Shown here in pieces: positions 56,104-64,000 of a stretch of DNA of 64,000 nt. Both the position numbers and the translations under genes were made by a program. Position 1 is the stretch's first letter; every line of letters starts with the position of its first letter. Under the pieces are notes generated by a model. It did no database searches, was not told the DNA's origin, and saw only the letters and a program-made list of their open reading frames with translations. The DNA is from Bacteroidota bacterium (GTDB taxonomy: Bacteria > Bacteroidota > Bacteroidia > NS11-12g > UBA955): positions 40,350 to 104,349 of the forward strand of contig SYIL01000006.1 in the NCBI GenBank assembly GCA_005798825.1, read 5' to 3'.

Positions 56104-56934
56104 ATGGGTTTTGGAAACAGTTCAACATCAAAATACCCTGTTAAAACTCTGTGTTTAATAGCGGGATTATTTTTGTCACTTTTTTATTGTCCGATTGCAC
56201 TCGCCCAAGATGGCCCTCACCTAGGCAATGCCCAAATTCCAGGCATTGAAATTTTGGGAACCCGAATTATAGAAGTTGATGCGAAAGTGGGAGATATGAT
56301 CGAAGCCGTTTTCTTGGTTCGCAACAATACCCTTGACGATTTTATCATAAAAAATATACCCACCGACTGTCAATGTACAGCCCCTGTTTTTCCAAAATTA
56401 ATACCCAGAAACTCTACAGATTCAATCAGAATTGTATTCAATACATCCAATACACCCCCCGGATCTTTTGTAAAAAAAGCCTATTTAGAGATTCCCGGTG
56501 ACAACGTAATTGACCTTGTTATTCAAGGCAATTTACAGGTCATCAAAGCCATCGCAAAAGTCGGATCTAAGCCCATCCTCTATAAACCAATTCACATTCA
56601 ATTGAACAGTAATACAGTAAAATTCGTGCCGGTTGAATGGCTTAAAACCCAGCATGATTTTGGGTATATCAAAGCACCCAATCCTGCGATTACCGAATTT
56701 AGATTAGCCAATAGGGGAAGTGGCTCTATTGTGATAAAAATGGTGGAGCCAGGATGCAGTTGTACAATTTCTAACTACACCCATGGCAATATTGGTCCAG
56801 ATGAAATGGGCATTGTTACGGCCTCCTATACCACAAAAGGCGCTTTTGGATATTTCAAAAAATTTATTAAAGTAGAATTGGAAGATGGCCGAATCTATAA
56901 TTTGTCTATCACCGGGAATGTGGAGCCAGAGTGA
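56104..56934 (+). CDS. Two-domain DUF1573 protein (third of three)
   Basis: The start at 56104 (MGFGNSSTSKYPVKTLCLIAG) gives 276 residues; the frame is open from 56065. The signal peptide ends near PIALAQ. It carries two DUF1573-type domains: the first is divergent (PTDCQCTAPVFPKL, then PGSFVKKAYLEIPGD), the second nearer to consensus (HDFGYIKAPN, EPGCSCTISNYTHG, FGYFKKFIKVELEDG). It follows the two single-domain genes by 79 bases. It looks like a product of internal domain duplication within the cluster. Confidence 0.85.
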   Translation: MGFGNSSTSKYPVKTLCLIAGLFLSLFYCPIALAQDGPHLGNAQIPGIEILGTRIIEVDAKVGDMIEAVFLVRNNTLDDFIIKNIPTDCQCTAPVFPKLIPRNSTDSIRIVFNTSNTPPGSFVKKAYLEIPGDNVIDLVIQGNLQVIKAIAKVGSKPILYKPIHIQLNSNTVKFVPVEWLKTQHDFGYIKAPNPAITEFRLANRGSGSIVIKMVEPGCSCTISNYTHGNIGPDEMGIVTASYTTKGAFGYFKKFIKVELEDGRIYNLSITGNVEPE

Positions 56935-56980
56935 GAAGGAATCATCAATCCCGACACTTATTATGTAAACAGTTAATTTT

Positions 56981-57006
56981 GTGGTACTTCTAGGAATCGA
57001 ACCTAT
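56981..57006 (-). pseudogene. Isolated 3' fragment of a tRNA (T-arm and acceptor strand)
   Basis: On the minus strand this reads ATAGG, the seven-base loop TTCGATT, CCTAG, then a seven-base acceptor strand AAGTACC and discriminator A. This is the exact architecture of a tRNA's last 26 bases, with one T-stem mismatch (A opposite G). The remainder of a tRNA is missing: immediately upstream on that strand are the final codons of a deaminase gene. It may be an old integration-site scar or a decayed tRNA. Confidence 0.6.
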
Positions 57007-57009
57007 ATT

Positions 57010-57900
57010 TCAACTATTGAGGTTCAAAACACCTCCTGTATGCAAAAAAACAATGTCTTTTTCATGATTATCCAAAGACAATAAACCATCATTAAGTGCA
57101 AATAAGGCCTTGGCAGTATATACTGGATCGAGTCTTATTCCATTCATTTTTTCAACCGTTTTCATAAACGCTACTAACATTGGCGTTGTTTTGGCATACC
57201 CACCAAATTCGTATCCCTCAATCCAGTTTATCTTTGATTCTACCGAAAATTCCTTTGCCATGGCGCGCTGCTCATTGATATTTTTGAGTACCAATACTGC
57301 CTCTATTCTTGATTGCATTTGATATTGATGCAATGCCTTTGCCAAACCCACCGCTGTTGTGGCAGTTGCACTGGCGTGGTAAATTGCTGTAGGACTTATT
57401 CCCTTGTTTTCCCAATCTGCTATCAAATCAATAAAACCCAGCAACCCATCTTGTCCTTTTCCACCCTCATCAATTACCAATACTTTGTCCCACCGCATAT
57501 TCTTGAACACTGGCAATGCTTTGACTGTTGAAAGTGCTTCCACTTTATTGCGGTAGGATGCCCTGCTTATTCCTATCAATTGCATATTATACTGCAAACA
57601 TATTTTTGTATAATCATTGCTCACTTGCTCTTCCCCACGAAGAATTCCGATGGATTTTAATCCAGAATTTTTAGCTGCACACGCAGTCGCCAATAAATGA
57701 TTGCTGAAAGCACCTCCAAAAGTGAGCACTGTAGTCTTGCCTTCACTGATTGCTCTGCCGAGCCAGCCTTGTAATTTGCGCCATTTATTGCCAGAAATAA
57801 TCGGATGAATCAAATCATCCCTTTGGATGCGAACGCACCCATTTGGAAGTAGAAATGACTCTAAGGGAGGATTTGTGTTCAAAATGTCTTTGAGTGACAT
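57010..57900 (-). CDS. ACC deaminase/D-cysteine desulfhydrase-like PLP enzyme
   Basis: This 296-residue type II PLP enzyme belongs to the ACC deaminase/D-cysteine desulfhydrase family. The PLP Lys lies in HPIISGNKWRKLQ (about residues 32-44), the cofactor-binding FGGAFSNHLLATA follows, and the C-terminal FLHTGG motif is present. D-cysteine desulfhydrase and 1-aminocyclopropane-1-carboxylate deaminase are not separable here. The protein ends shortly after HTGG, directly before a tRNA-like fragment. Confidence 0.85.
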   Translation of the reverse strand: MSLKDILNTNPPLESFLLPNGCVRIQRDDLIHPIISGNKWRKLQGWLGRAISEGKTTVLTFGGAFSNHLLATACAAKNSGLKSIGILRGEEQVSNDYTKICLQYNMQLIGISRASYRNKVEALSTVKALPVFKNMRWDKVLVIDEGGKGQDGLLGFIDLIADWENKGISPTAIYHASATATTAVGLAKALHQYQMQSRIEAVLVLKNINEQRAMAKEFSVESKINWIEGYEFGGYAKTTPMLVAFMKTVEKMNGIRLDPVYTAKALFALNDGLLSLDNHEKDIVFLHTGGVLNLNS

Positions 57901-58103
57901 GAAATTTATTGTAAGCGTTTCTCCTTGGCAAAGATGGACAATGGATTGTTTGGAGTGGTATTCAATAAATGACTCAACAAAAGATTCGACTCCATAGCCA
58001 ACAAAAATCGGAATTCATTGTATAGGAAAAACCCTTTCCAAGAATTGGGAAAAAAAATAGTATCATGTTTTACAAAAATAGGGAGCAATGACATATTATT
58101 GCA

Positions 58104-58190
58104 GCGTCATTCGGGGTGCCTCCAGGAGCGCTGAGATTATACCCGCCAACTTGATCAGGATAATGCCTGCGCAGGAAAATGCTTCAGCCA
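58104..58190 (+). ncRNA. TPP riboswitch (THI element)
   Basis: This matches the thiamin pyrophosphate riboswitch: GGGGTGCC (58113-58120), CTGAGATTATACCC (58131-58144), and CTTGATCAGGATAATGCC (58150-58167) followed by TGCGCAGGAAAA. The spacing of the CUGAGA and the GAUAAUGCC-type helix is canonical. No transcription terminator follows; the only nearby hairpins are CAGC/GCTG (58185-58196) and GAAATATTTC (58211-58220), so control is probably at translation of the TonB receptor. Confidence 0.96.
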
Positions 58191-58228
58191 TTGCTGGAAA
58201 CATCTCGGATGAAATATTTCGATATGTT

Positions 58229-60652
58229 ATGAAAAAATACCACTTCCCATTACTGTTTCTGGTTTGTTTTCTGGTCGAAGTAATTTTTATTCCCCTTGAT
58301 GCCCAAATTGTGAAACAATCCAAGCTTTCCGATAGTATCGAATCGATTGAATCGGTAATGGTTCGTGTTGCCGACGGCAATAATGGGAATTATATGAGTT
58401 CGGAATTACTTCAAATGACCTGTCAGAAAGACATTTTAAAAATCAACAATACGGGCAGAGATATTCCACTTATGCTGCAAAATCAAATTTCGACCCTCTC
58501 CACTTCCGACGCCGGGAATGGCATTGGGTATTCAGGAATTCGCGTGCGTGGTTCTGATGCAACCCGCACAAATATTACACTCAATGGGGTACCCATTAAT
58601 GATGCTGAAAGCCAAGCGACTTATTGGGTGAACATGCCCGATTTGGCAAGCTCCTTGAGCCGAATTAGGCTTACACGGGGAGTGGGAAGCTCCGCAAATG
58701 GAGCCGGAGCATTTGGTGCTACTGTGGCGATGGAAACCGAAAGAAATTCCAAACCCCAAATAATAGCCAATATTAGGGGGGGGTCTTACGGAACAAGCCT
58801 TGTGAATATAGTTATGGGATCGGGCGATATGCCTTTTGGTAAAAATCCCTCCCAACGTTTAAACCTTGAAACACGTTTTAGTTCAAGCCACTCTGATGGA
58901 TACATTAACCAATCTTCCAGTGACTTAAAAAGTCATTGGGCTTCAATTGGGTATAAAAATTCGTCCTGTGAAATTACATTTTTGTCTTTTGGAGGTCATG
59001 AAAAAACGCATCAAGCTTGGTGGGGAATTCCAATCGAAAAATACAATATTGGAAATGGGGCAGACAAAAGCAACACCCGAAAAGAAGCACTGTTAAATCA
59101 TTATAATAGAAATATTGGTTCTATTTATCGCAATGTAAACGACAGTCTTACCCTGTTCAATAGCAATCCAAATACCTATAATTATTATACCTACAAAAAC
59201 GAAATTGACGATTACCAACAGCAACACCAACATTTGTATTTCTTCGCCAAAACAGGCAATAAAGGAAATTTGAGTACCACACTTTTTCACACACTTGGCA
59301 AGGGTTTTTTTGAGCAATATCGGATTAATGATTCATTCAATCGTTACGGAATCCATCCAATACGAACTGCAAAAGACAGCAATAGCACCCAACTAATCAG
59401 CGCATCAGATTTGATTCGCCGCCGCTGCCTTCACAATAATCTATTTGGAATTATCGCAAATTGGCAATATCAAACTATTAAAAATATTTGGATTATTGGG
59501 GGAGGCGTCAACCAATACTTGGGCAATCACTTTGGTATTGTTACACAAATTTTTGCCACAGGAAACCAAATTTTAAACCCCAAACAAGAATACTACCGCG
59601 CAAATGGAAATAAGTTTGATGCCAATCTTTACATTAAATTAGACCATACATTCCACAATAAATTGATGGGTTTTATTGACCTGCAAATTCGCAAGGTCAA
59701 GCACAAAGGACTGGGCAAAGACAACGACCAAAGACCGATTAGTTTTGTAGGGGATTTTGTTTTCTTCAACCCAAAATTTGGAATCTATTCACGCCTCAAT
59801 CGCTACAATAGTATAAGCGCAAGTGCAAGTGTGGCCAACCACGAGCCCGCCCGCACCGACTTTACAGATAATCCCACACTGCTTGCGCCAAAACCTGAAT
59901 CCATGCTTGATATAGAACTAAATCATAAATTTGCCCGCATATCTTCTTCTAATAAAAATACAGAAATCAGCACAACACTGTATTACATGAAATACAAAAA
60001 TCAATTGTTGGTAAATGGCGACCTGAATGATGTCGGCGCTGCTTTGCGTGTCAATGTTCCCAATAGCTATCGATCTGGTATAGAAATAAATGCTGCGCAA
60101 CAGATTTTTTCGATCACCAATGCCAATAAATCCAGCAATACTAAAAATGAACACCTATTGACTGTAGTTTCTGCACTTTCTATTAGTCAAAATATCATTG
60201 CCTTATCTCCAGTTTCATGGATGAATTATGCAAATAATTTACGCTTTGACACCATTTATAAAAATGTGCCTATCGGCTATTCTCCCAATCTAATTGCAAG
60301 TGCAGGTATCGACTATCACTACAATGCATTTTCTGTCTTTTGGAGAACAAAATATGCGGGTAGACAATACCTCGACAATACAGGCAATCAATCGCGCAGC
60401 ATTGAAGCGTTTACCCATTCCGAGCTAAGCATTGCCTGTTCACGAAAAACCCGCAATGGACTGCGAATCGAAATAAATCTTCAACTCATCAATATCTTTA
60501 ACAAACGGTATGTAAGCAACGCGTATACCTATGGTTACTTTTATGGAAATGATCCCCAAAAAACCCCCACTACAGACCAGTTAATCCAAGAAGTATTTGT
60601 TTTTCCGCAAGCACCCAGAAATATTTTAATGGGTTTGCGAATCGGATTTTGA
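58229..60652 (+). CDS. TonB-dependent receptor under TPP control
   Basis: This 807-residue outer-membrane receptor likely imports thiamin or a thiamin precursor. The start at 58229 (MKKYHFPLLFLVCFLVEVIF, signal peptide ending near PLDAQ) is chosen because the in-frame sequence from 58088 passes through the TPP riboswitch and is not protein. The plug has GIGYSGIRVRGSDATRTNITLNG and VGSSANGAGAFGATVAMET (both shortened here to 20 or fewer), followed by about 600 residues of beta-barrel ending in an aromatic residue (GLRIGF). There is no carboxypeptidase-like N-terminal domain. The role follows from the riboswitch: a TonB receptor of this kind was predicted as a thiamin-related outer-membrane receptor in THI-regulon comparisons. 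Confidence 0.92.
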   Translation: MKKYHFPLLFLVCFLVEVIFIPLDAQIVKQSKLSDSIESIESVMVRVADGNNGNYMSSELLQMTCQKDILKINNTGRDIPLMLQNQISTLSTSDAGNGIGYSGIRVRGSDATRTNITLNGVPINDAESQATYWVNMPDLASSLSRIRLTRGVGSSANGAGAFGATVAMETERNSKPQIIANIRGGSYGTSLVNIVMGSGDMPFGKNPSQRLNLETRFSSSHSDGYINQSSSDLKSHWASIGYKNSSCEITFLSFGGHEKTHQAWWGIPIEKYNIGNGADKSNTRKEALLNHYNRNIGSIYRNVNDSLTLFNSNPNTYNYYTYKNEIDDYQQQHQHLYFFAKTGNKGNLSTTLFHTLGKGFFEQYRINDSFNRYGIHPIRTAKDSNSTQLISASDLIRRRCLHNNLFGIIANWQYQTIKNIWIIGGGVNQYLGNHFGIVTQIFATGNQILNPKQEYYRANGNKFDANLYIKLDHTFHNKLMGFIDLQIRKVKHKGLGKDNDQRPISFVGDFVFFNPKFGIYSRLNRYNSISASASVANHEPARTDFTDNPTLLAPKPESMLDIELNHKFARISSSNKNTEISTTLYYMKYKNQLLVNGDLNDVGAALRVNVPNSYRSGIEINAAQQIFSITNANKSSNTKNEHLLTVVSALSISQNIIALSPVSWMNYANNLRFDTIYKNVPIGYSPNLIASAGIDYHYNAFSVFWRTKYAGRQYLDNTGNQSRSIEAFTHSELSIACSRKTRNGLRIEINLQLINIFNKRYVSNAYTYGYFYGNDPQKTPTTDQLIQEVFVFPQAPRNILMGLRIGF

Positions 60653-60672
60653 TTTATTGTCTCCAGTCAAAT

Positions 60673-62016
60673 TCACTTCGGTTGAATCAAAAAATGTTGG
60701 TTATACCATTGTGTCTTTTGCCAAGCCTCTAAGAGCGTATCCGACAAAGGCATTTTAATATTCCAATTGGGAAGATTGTTGGATTTGGGGGTGATCATTT
60801 TCTTGAATTTAATCGTTTGATTGCCACTGATTGACAATGGCAATTGACTTGACTGATTTTCGGATGTTTCAGGGAGTGGATAATCTGTAGGGGTTTTGGA
60901 AGGCGAATGGATATTTTTTTTGGCAAATTCTGAGGCGATTTGTTCTGCAATAAACTGTCTCATGTGTCCGTCTACATGTTCGGTTGGATACCATTGGTCT
61001 GTATAGTGGTGTCCGCTTGGATAGTCTCCATATTTCTCACGGTATAATGTGGGTATATCGATGTAGGAACTACCCCATTGGGTCATCCGATCGCGCAAAA
61101 AATTGAGATTGAAATCGATATACGAAACGAGTGCGTTTCCAAATAATAATTTTGCGTGGTCGCGATTGGGCATCAATAAAACAAATACCAAATTCAGATC
61201 TTTTTGCTTGCATATCTCGGCAATGCGTTTCAAGGAATGAATTCGAGGATTTTCATCGTTTAATACAAAGGCAAATTCTTTTACATAGGCATCTGCCATG
61301 TTTCGAATTTTTTCTGGCTGATTTGGATTTGATTGAGCAAGGTCTTTGAGCCAAGACTTTGCTGTGGGATAAAACGAATTCGCAGCACTAAAACTCTGTG
61401 GCAATGACTCATTAACAAAACAGTCTTGGGCTATCGCTAAGTTATGTGTCCTGAACCACCGAACTTTTTCGCCTTCCATCTCCCTCGCATTGCGGTTGTC
61501 ATAGTGGTGCAAACTAACAAACATTCTGTTTAAAAGTGGCATACGGCGAGCATAAAAAACAGCTTCTTGTTGGTTGCTTGCCTCGTTGTCGCTAAACATT
61601 GCCGATGGCCCACAGGTTCGCATATTGAGGGTTACAAGCAATGTAAATGGTTTGCCGCTTCTTTCTTGCTTGGGGGGTATTAATGCCAACATCTTTTCGA
61701 AAAGCCCAGGGTGATACCCATCATGTGAAACTGAAGCTATCTTGTTGTTGGGAAGGTACATTTGCACAAATTGGCTAATACTGTAGCCAAATGTGTCTGT
61801 CCACGGGTTGAAGCTGGTATTGGAACTTTCGCCCAAATAAACTAGGTCGAATTGAGAAAAAGCGCTGTCGAGTTCACTGGCCACAGGACTAAATTTACTG
61901 CGTTCATCAGAATATAAACAATGCTCGTAATAGGCGTTTGCAGCAAAGAAAATAAGCAGGGCAATTGCCATCCGAAGAAAAATTTTAGGTGCAATATCGA
62001 GTATCCAATGTTTCAT
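60673..62016 (-). CDS. SGNH/AlgJ-like partner of MBOAT acyltransferase
   Basis: This 447-residue protein has one N-terminal membrane segment (IFLRMAIALLIFFAANAYY) and a large extracytoplasmic domain. LVYLGESSNTSFNP (about residues 56-69) is the nucleophile-type GxSS block of SGNH-fold esterases in alginate/DltD-type acetylation systems; catalytic Asp/His candidates lie in YPTEHVDGHMRQF. The C-terminal 60 residues are a polar tail. It overlaps the MBOAT stop by one base (TAATG), so the two act together to O-acylate a surface polymer. Confidence 0.7.
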   Translation of the reverse strand: MKHWILDIAPKIFLRMAIALLIFFAANAYYEHCLYSDERSKFSPVASELDSAFSQFDLVYLGESSNTSFNPWTDTFGYSISQFVQMYLPNNKIASVSHDGYHPGLFEKMLALIPPKQERSGKPFTLLVTLNMRTCGPSAMFSDNEASNQQEAVFYARRMPLLNRMFVSLHHYDNRNAREMEGEKVRWFRTHNLAIAQDCFVNESLPQSFSAANSFYPTAKSWLKDLAQSNPNQPEKIRNMADAYVKEFAFVLNDENPRIHSLKRIAEICKQKDLNLVFVLLMPNRDHAKLLFGNALVSYIDFNLNFLRDRMTQWGSSYIDIPTLYREKYGDYPSGHHYTDQWYPTEHVDGHMRQFIAEQIASEFAKKNIHSPSKTPTDYPLPETSENQSSQLPLSISGNQTIKFKKMITPKSNNLPNWNIKMPLSDTLLEAWQKTQWYNQHFLIQPK

Positions 62017-63527
62017 TAGAATTGAAAATAGACAAATGGATGATTAATGGCTCCGCCCCAAATCCATATACTAATGGCCATCATACAATACAAAATCCAA
62101 CGCAATGGCAAGGCAAACCTACCCATCCAAACATCAGCACGTTCTTTCATAACAAATAGATCTAAGAGTAAAAAAATACTCAGAAAAATGGGAATTTGCA
62201 TCCCAATTGTGAGTTCTGCTGAACTTTCTTGCACAACGGAGGCAGTCGACGTTGATCCTATATTGTTAGAACCACCAAACCACAACTGATTCCAAATTTT
62301 GGAGGCTTGATGCATGCTAGAACTTCGGAAATATATCAGTGTCAACATAAAAAAGAAACCCGTTTTACACTGTTTAAACCCATCCCAAATCTTGAGCCGC
62401 AAAGAACCCCACCGTGTTGTTTCTAATTGGCTCTTTCCAATCCATTCGAGGCGTTTAAATACAAATCGATCAAACAAATAAAGTATCCCCTGAGAAAGCC
62501 CAAATGCAATCATTGTTGCGCTAGCTCCATGCCATAAACCACTCGCAAAAAATACCAATAATACCGCAACTGAAAGCACCAAGGGTCCCCTTTTATTGCC
62601 GCCCACCGGAATAAAAATATAATCACGAAACCATGTACTCAGGGAAATATGCCAGCGATGCCAAAATTCAGGAATACTTTTAGCCAAAAAAGGTTTGTTA
62701 AAATTATCCATCAAATGAATACCAAACAACAACGCGCTGCCCTGTGCCAAAAGAGAATATCCGAAAAAATCGGTATAGACTTGGAAAGCAAAAAAGAAAC
62801 TTGCTACCCAGGCGTCAAAACAAGAATATACCGGGCTATTGGCAATCCCAGAAGTGCTACCAGCATAATATGTGTCAACTACAGATGCCAAATTGTCGGC
62901 CACGGCCACTTTTAGAAATAACCCGTACATCAGCAAACGAGCGGCATTGCGCAAATCCTGCCATTGGGGCAAATACGGCCGGAATAGTTGGGCATGGAGT
63001 TTTCCAAATCGCTCAATTGGACCTGCAACCAATTGGGGAAAAAACGATACATATAACATAAATTTAGGCAAACTTTGCTCTGCTTTCTCCTGTCCTCTGT
63101 ATACATCTACCACATAACTGATACTTTGAAACGTATAAAATGAAATCCCTGCGGGTATGGTATATTTTCCCAATTCAATAATCCAAGCGGTAGCATTGTG
63201 GTCTGCCATCCACCGGGCTACTGATGTTGAACCCATGCTAAAATCGAGGTATTTAAACATAAAAAGCATGAGCATATTGCTGCCTATACTAAACCACAGC
63301 CAAAACCGTTTCCAGCCAATTCTCGGATTTGATTCGATATATTTTCCACAATACCAATCAATGGCAGAGGTCAATAACATCAAACCTGCAAATTCAAGTT
63401 TCCAGAATCCATAAAAAAAATAACTTGCAAGAAGTAACCAAATCCAACGAAATCGGACGGGTAACATAAAATAAGATACCCAAACTGCCGGCAAAAACAA
63501 CCAATATACAATTGAGTTAAAAAGCAT
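62016..63527 (-). CDS. MBOAT-family O-acyltransferase (AlgI/DltB-like)
   Basis: This 503-residue membrane protein, starting at 63527 (MLFNSIVYWLFLPAVW), has about 11-12 hydrophobic segments. The MBOAT motif EFWHRWHISLSTWFRDYIF holds one conserved His, and GLWHGAS holds the catalytic His. AlgI-type features such as FPQLVAGPIERF and YSLLAQG are present. It moves acyl (often acetyl) groups across the membrane to a glycan, with the coupled SGNH-like protein as transferase. The polymer is unknown; none of its synthesis genes is next to it. Confidence 0.92.
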   Translation of the reverse strand: MLFNSIVYWLFLPAVWVSYFMLPVRFRWIWLLLASYFFYGFWKLEFAGLMLLTSAIDWYCGKYIESNPRIGWKRFWLWFSIGSNMLMLFMFKYLDFSMGSTSVARWMADHNATAWIIELGKYTIPAGISFYTFQSISYVVDVYRGQEKAEQSLPKFMLYVSFFPQLVAGPIERFGKLHAQLFRPYLPQWQDLRNAARLLMYGLFLKVAVADNLASVVDTYYAGSTSGIANSPVYSCFDAWVASFFFAFQVYTDFFGYSLLAQGSALLFGIHLMDNFNKPFLAKSIPEFWHRWHISLSTWFRDYIFIPVGGNKRGPLVLSVAVLLVFFASGLWHGASATMIAFGLSQGILYLFDRFVFKRLEWIGKSQLETTRWGSLRLKIWDGFKQCKTGFFFMLTLIYFRSSSMHQASKIWNQLWFGGSNNIGSTSTASVVQESSAELTIGMQIPIFLSIFLLLDLFVMKERADVWMGRFALPLRWILYCMMAISIWIWGGAINHPFVYFQF

Positions 63528-63627
63528 GAATCCCTGCGAATATACACCATTGGTCATTTTATTTCGGACAAATTATTCAACGTGCGAATACCTATATATT
63601 TTAACGATATTTGTGGAACAATTGCAT

Positions 63628-64000
63628 GGGGTTGACCGGATTCGACGGGATGATTGATTGCAGTGTAAGCATGTGGTGCCTTGGAGGCCGGCACCTTAAA
63701 CTCAACCTTCAAAACCACAAGAGGCGAATCTAACTTTGCCTTGGCTGCTTAATCGGAATGATTGAGTAATTGCCAACTATCTCGAATGACTCTATCTGAG
63801 CCGTTGTTCACCAGAGATAGTCGACCCGCTCAGGTATAACCCCCAAGTGCCAATGCAAGGGTTTATTACAAAGTTGGATAAGGACCGACGTTGGCCAGGG
63901 TAGAGCCGGCCCGATCCCGAAAATCAATTTAACCCTAAACATGTAGAAAGCGCTGGTAATTGCATGACCGGACGGGGGTTCGATTCCCCCCAATTCCACC
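63628..64000 (+). ncRNA. ssrA: Transfer-messenger RNA (tmRNA), last base(s) outside window
   Basis: It rescues stalled ribosomes in trans-translation. The 5' end reads GGGGTTGACCGGATTCGACG and the 3' end has the T-arm GGGGGTTCGATTCCCCC and acceptor CAATTCCACC, with the last A beyond the window. The resume frame starts at GGC (63723), encoding G-E-S-N-F-A-L-A-A then TAA (63750-63752). This agrees with the G-E-x-N-Y-A-L-A-A type tags I recall from Bacteroidota, with Phe in place of Tyr. An open frame on the minus strand across this RNA (63808-63999) is not a gene. Confidence 0.97.

Noticed and set aside
58088-58228. N-terminal extension of the TonB receptor
   Set aside because: This in-frame stretch is the TPP riboswitch; the signal peptide begins at 58229.
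63808-63999. Minus-strand open frame across the tmRNA
   Set aside because: The sequence is the structural RNA ssrA; the frame is a by-product.

Overview
The window is chromosomal DNA of a low-GC member of the Bacteroidota, probably an aerobic, environmental Sphingobacteriia-, Chitinophagia- or Saprospiria-like lineage. The evidence is consistent: a short primary sigma factor lacking region 1.1, recurrent TAnnTTTG promoter boxes, almost no Shine-Dalgarno sequences, type IX secretion (T9SS) sorting tails of both type A and type B, a cytochrome-b/SdhA/SdhB complex of the Bacteroidota type, DUF1573 and DUF2452 proteins, a GH3-family enzyme, and a tmRNA tag ending FALAA. Menaquinone biosynthesis (MenB), succinate dehydrogenase, NADP-isocitrate dehydrogenase and a pyruvate dehydrogenase E2 imply respiratory metabolism.

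Layout. 1-11.3 kb: the 3' end of a membrane protein followed by a 21-bp tandem repeat, ahcY, a dedA-aroE pair, a very large M1 peptidase, feoA-feoB, and rpoD. 11.4-20.1 kb (minus strand): a giant PKD-repeat T9SS cargo, mnmA, a VWA-type membrane protein, and a small T9SS cargo. 20.1-27.5 kb: yjjG-adk, a methyltransferase, then a divergently transcribed operon encoding a NeuB-type synthase, a CMP-sugar synthetase, a KdsC-like phosphatase closely resembling KDN-9-phosphate phosphatase, and a GT42/DUF115-like transferase, facing a flippase. This is a compact nonulosonic-acid (KDN or sialic acid) module. 27.6-35.8 kb: an Omp28-like lipoprotein, enoyl-CoA hydratase, PAP2 phosphatase, methyltransferase, menB, icd, grpE-dnaJ and ribE. 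35.9-48.8 kb: sdhCAB, a YwaF-like membrane protein, thyA, pdhC, a TrpF-like/lipoprotein/asd/DUF2452 operon, and GH3-murQ. 49-57 kb: a cyclophilin lipoprotein, the rimP-nusA-infB operon with a terminator-like hairpin in its leader, and three consecutive DUF1573 genes. 57-64 kb: a PLP-dependent deaminase with a tRNA 3'-end fragment just beyond it, a TPP riboswitch controlling a TonB-dependent receptor, an MBOAT/SGNH-like O-acylation pair, and the tmRNA gene, which runs to the window edge.

Most of the window is housekeeping. The points most worth a second look are the KDN-like operon with its candidate sialyltransferase, the TPP-riboswitch TonB receptor (whose open frame extends back through the riboswitch and would be mis-annotated as protein), the probable attenuator before rimP-nusA-infB, a DnaJ that keeps only two of four zinc motifs, the tRNA fragment, and a predicted leaderless feoA mRNA. 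I found no CRISPR array, insertion sequence, prophage or recognisable defence system. All calls come from reading the sequence; no database search was run.
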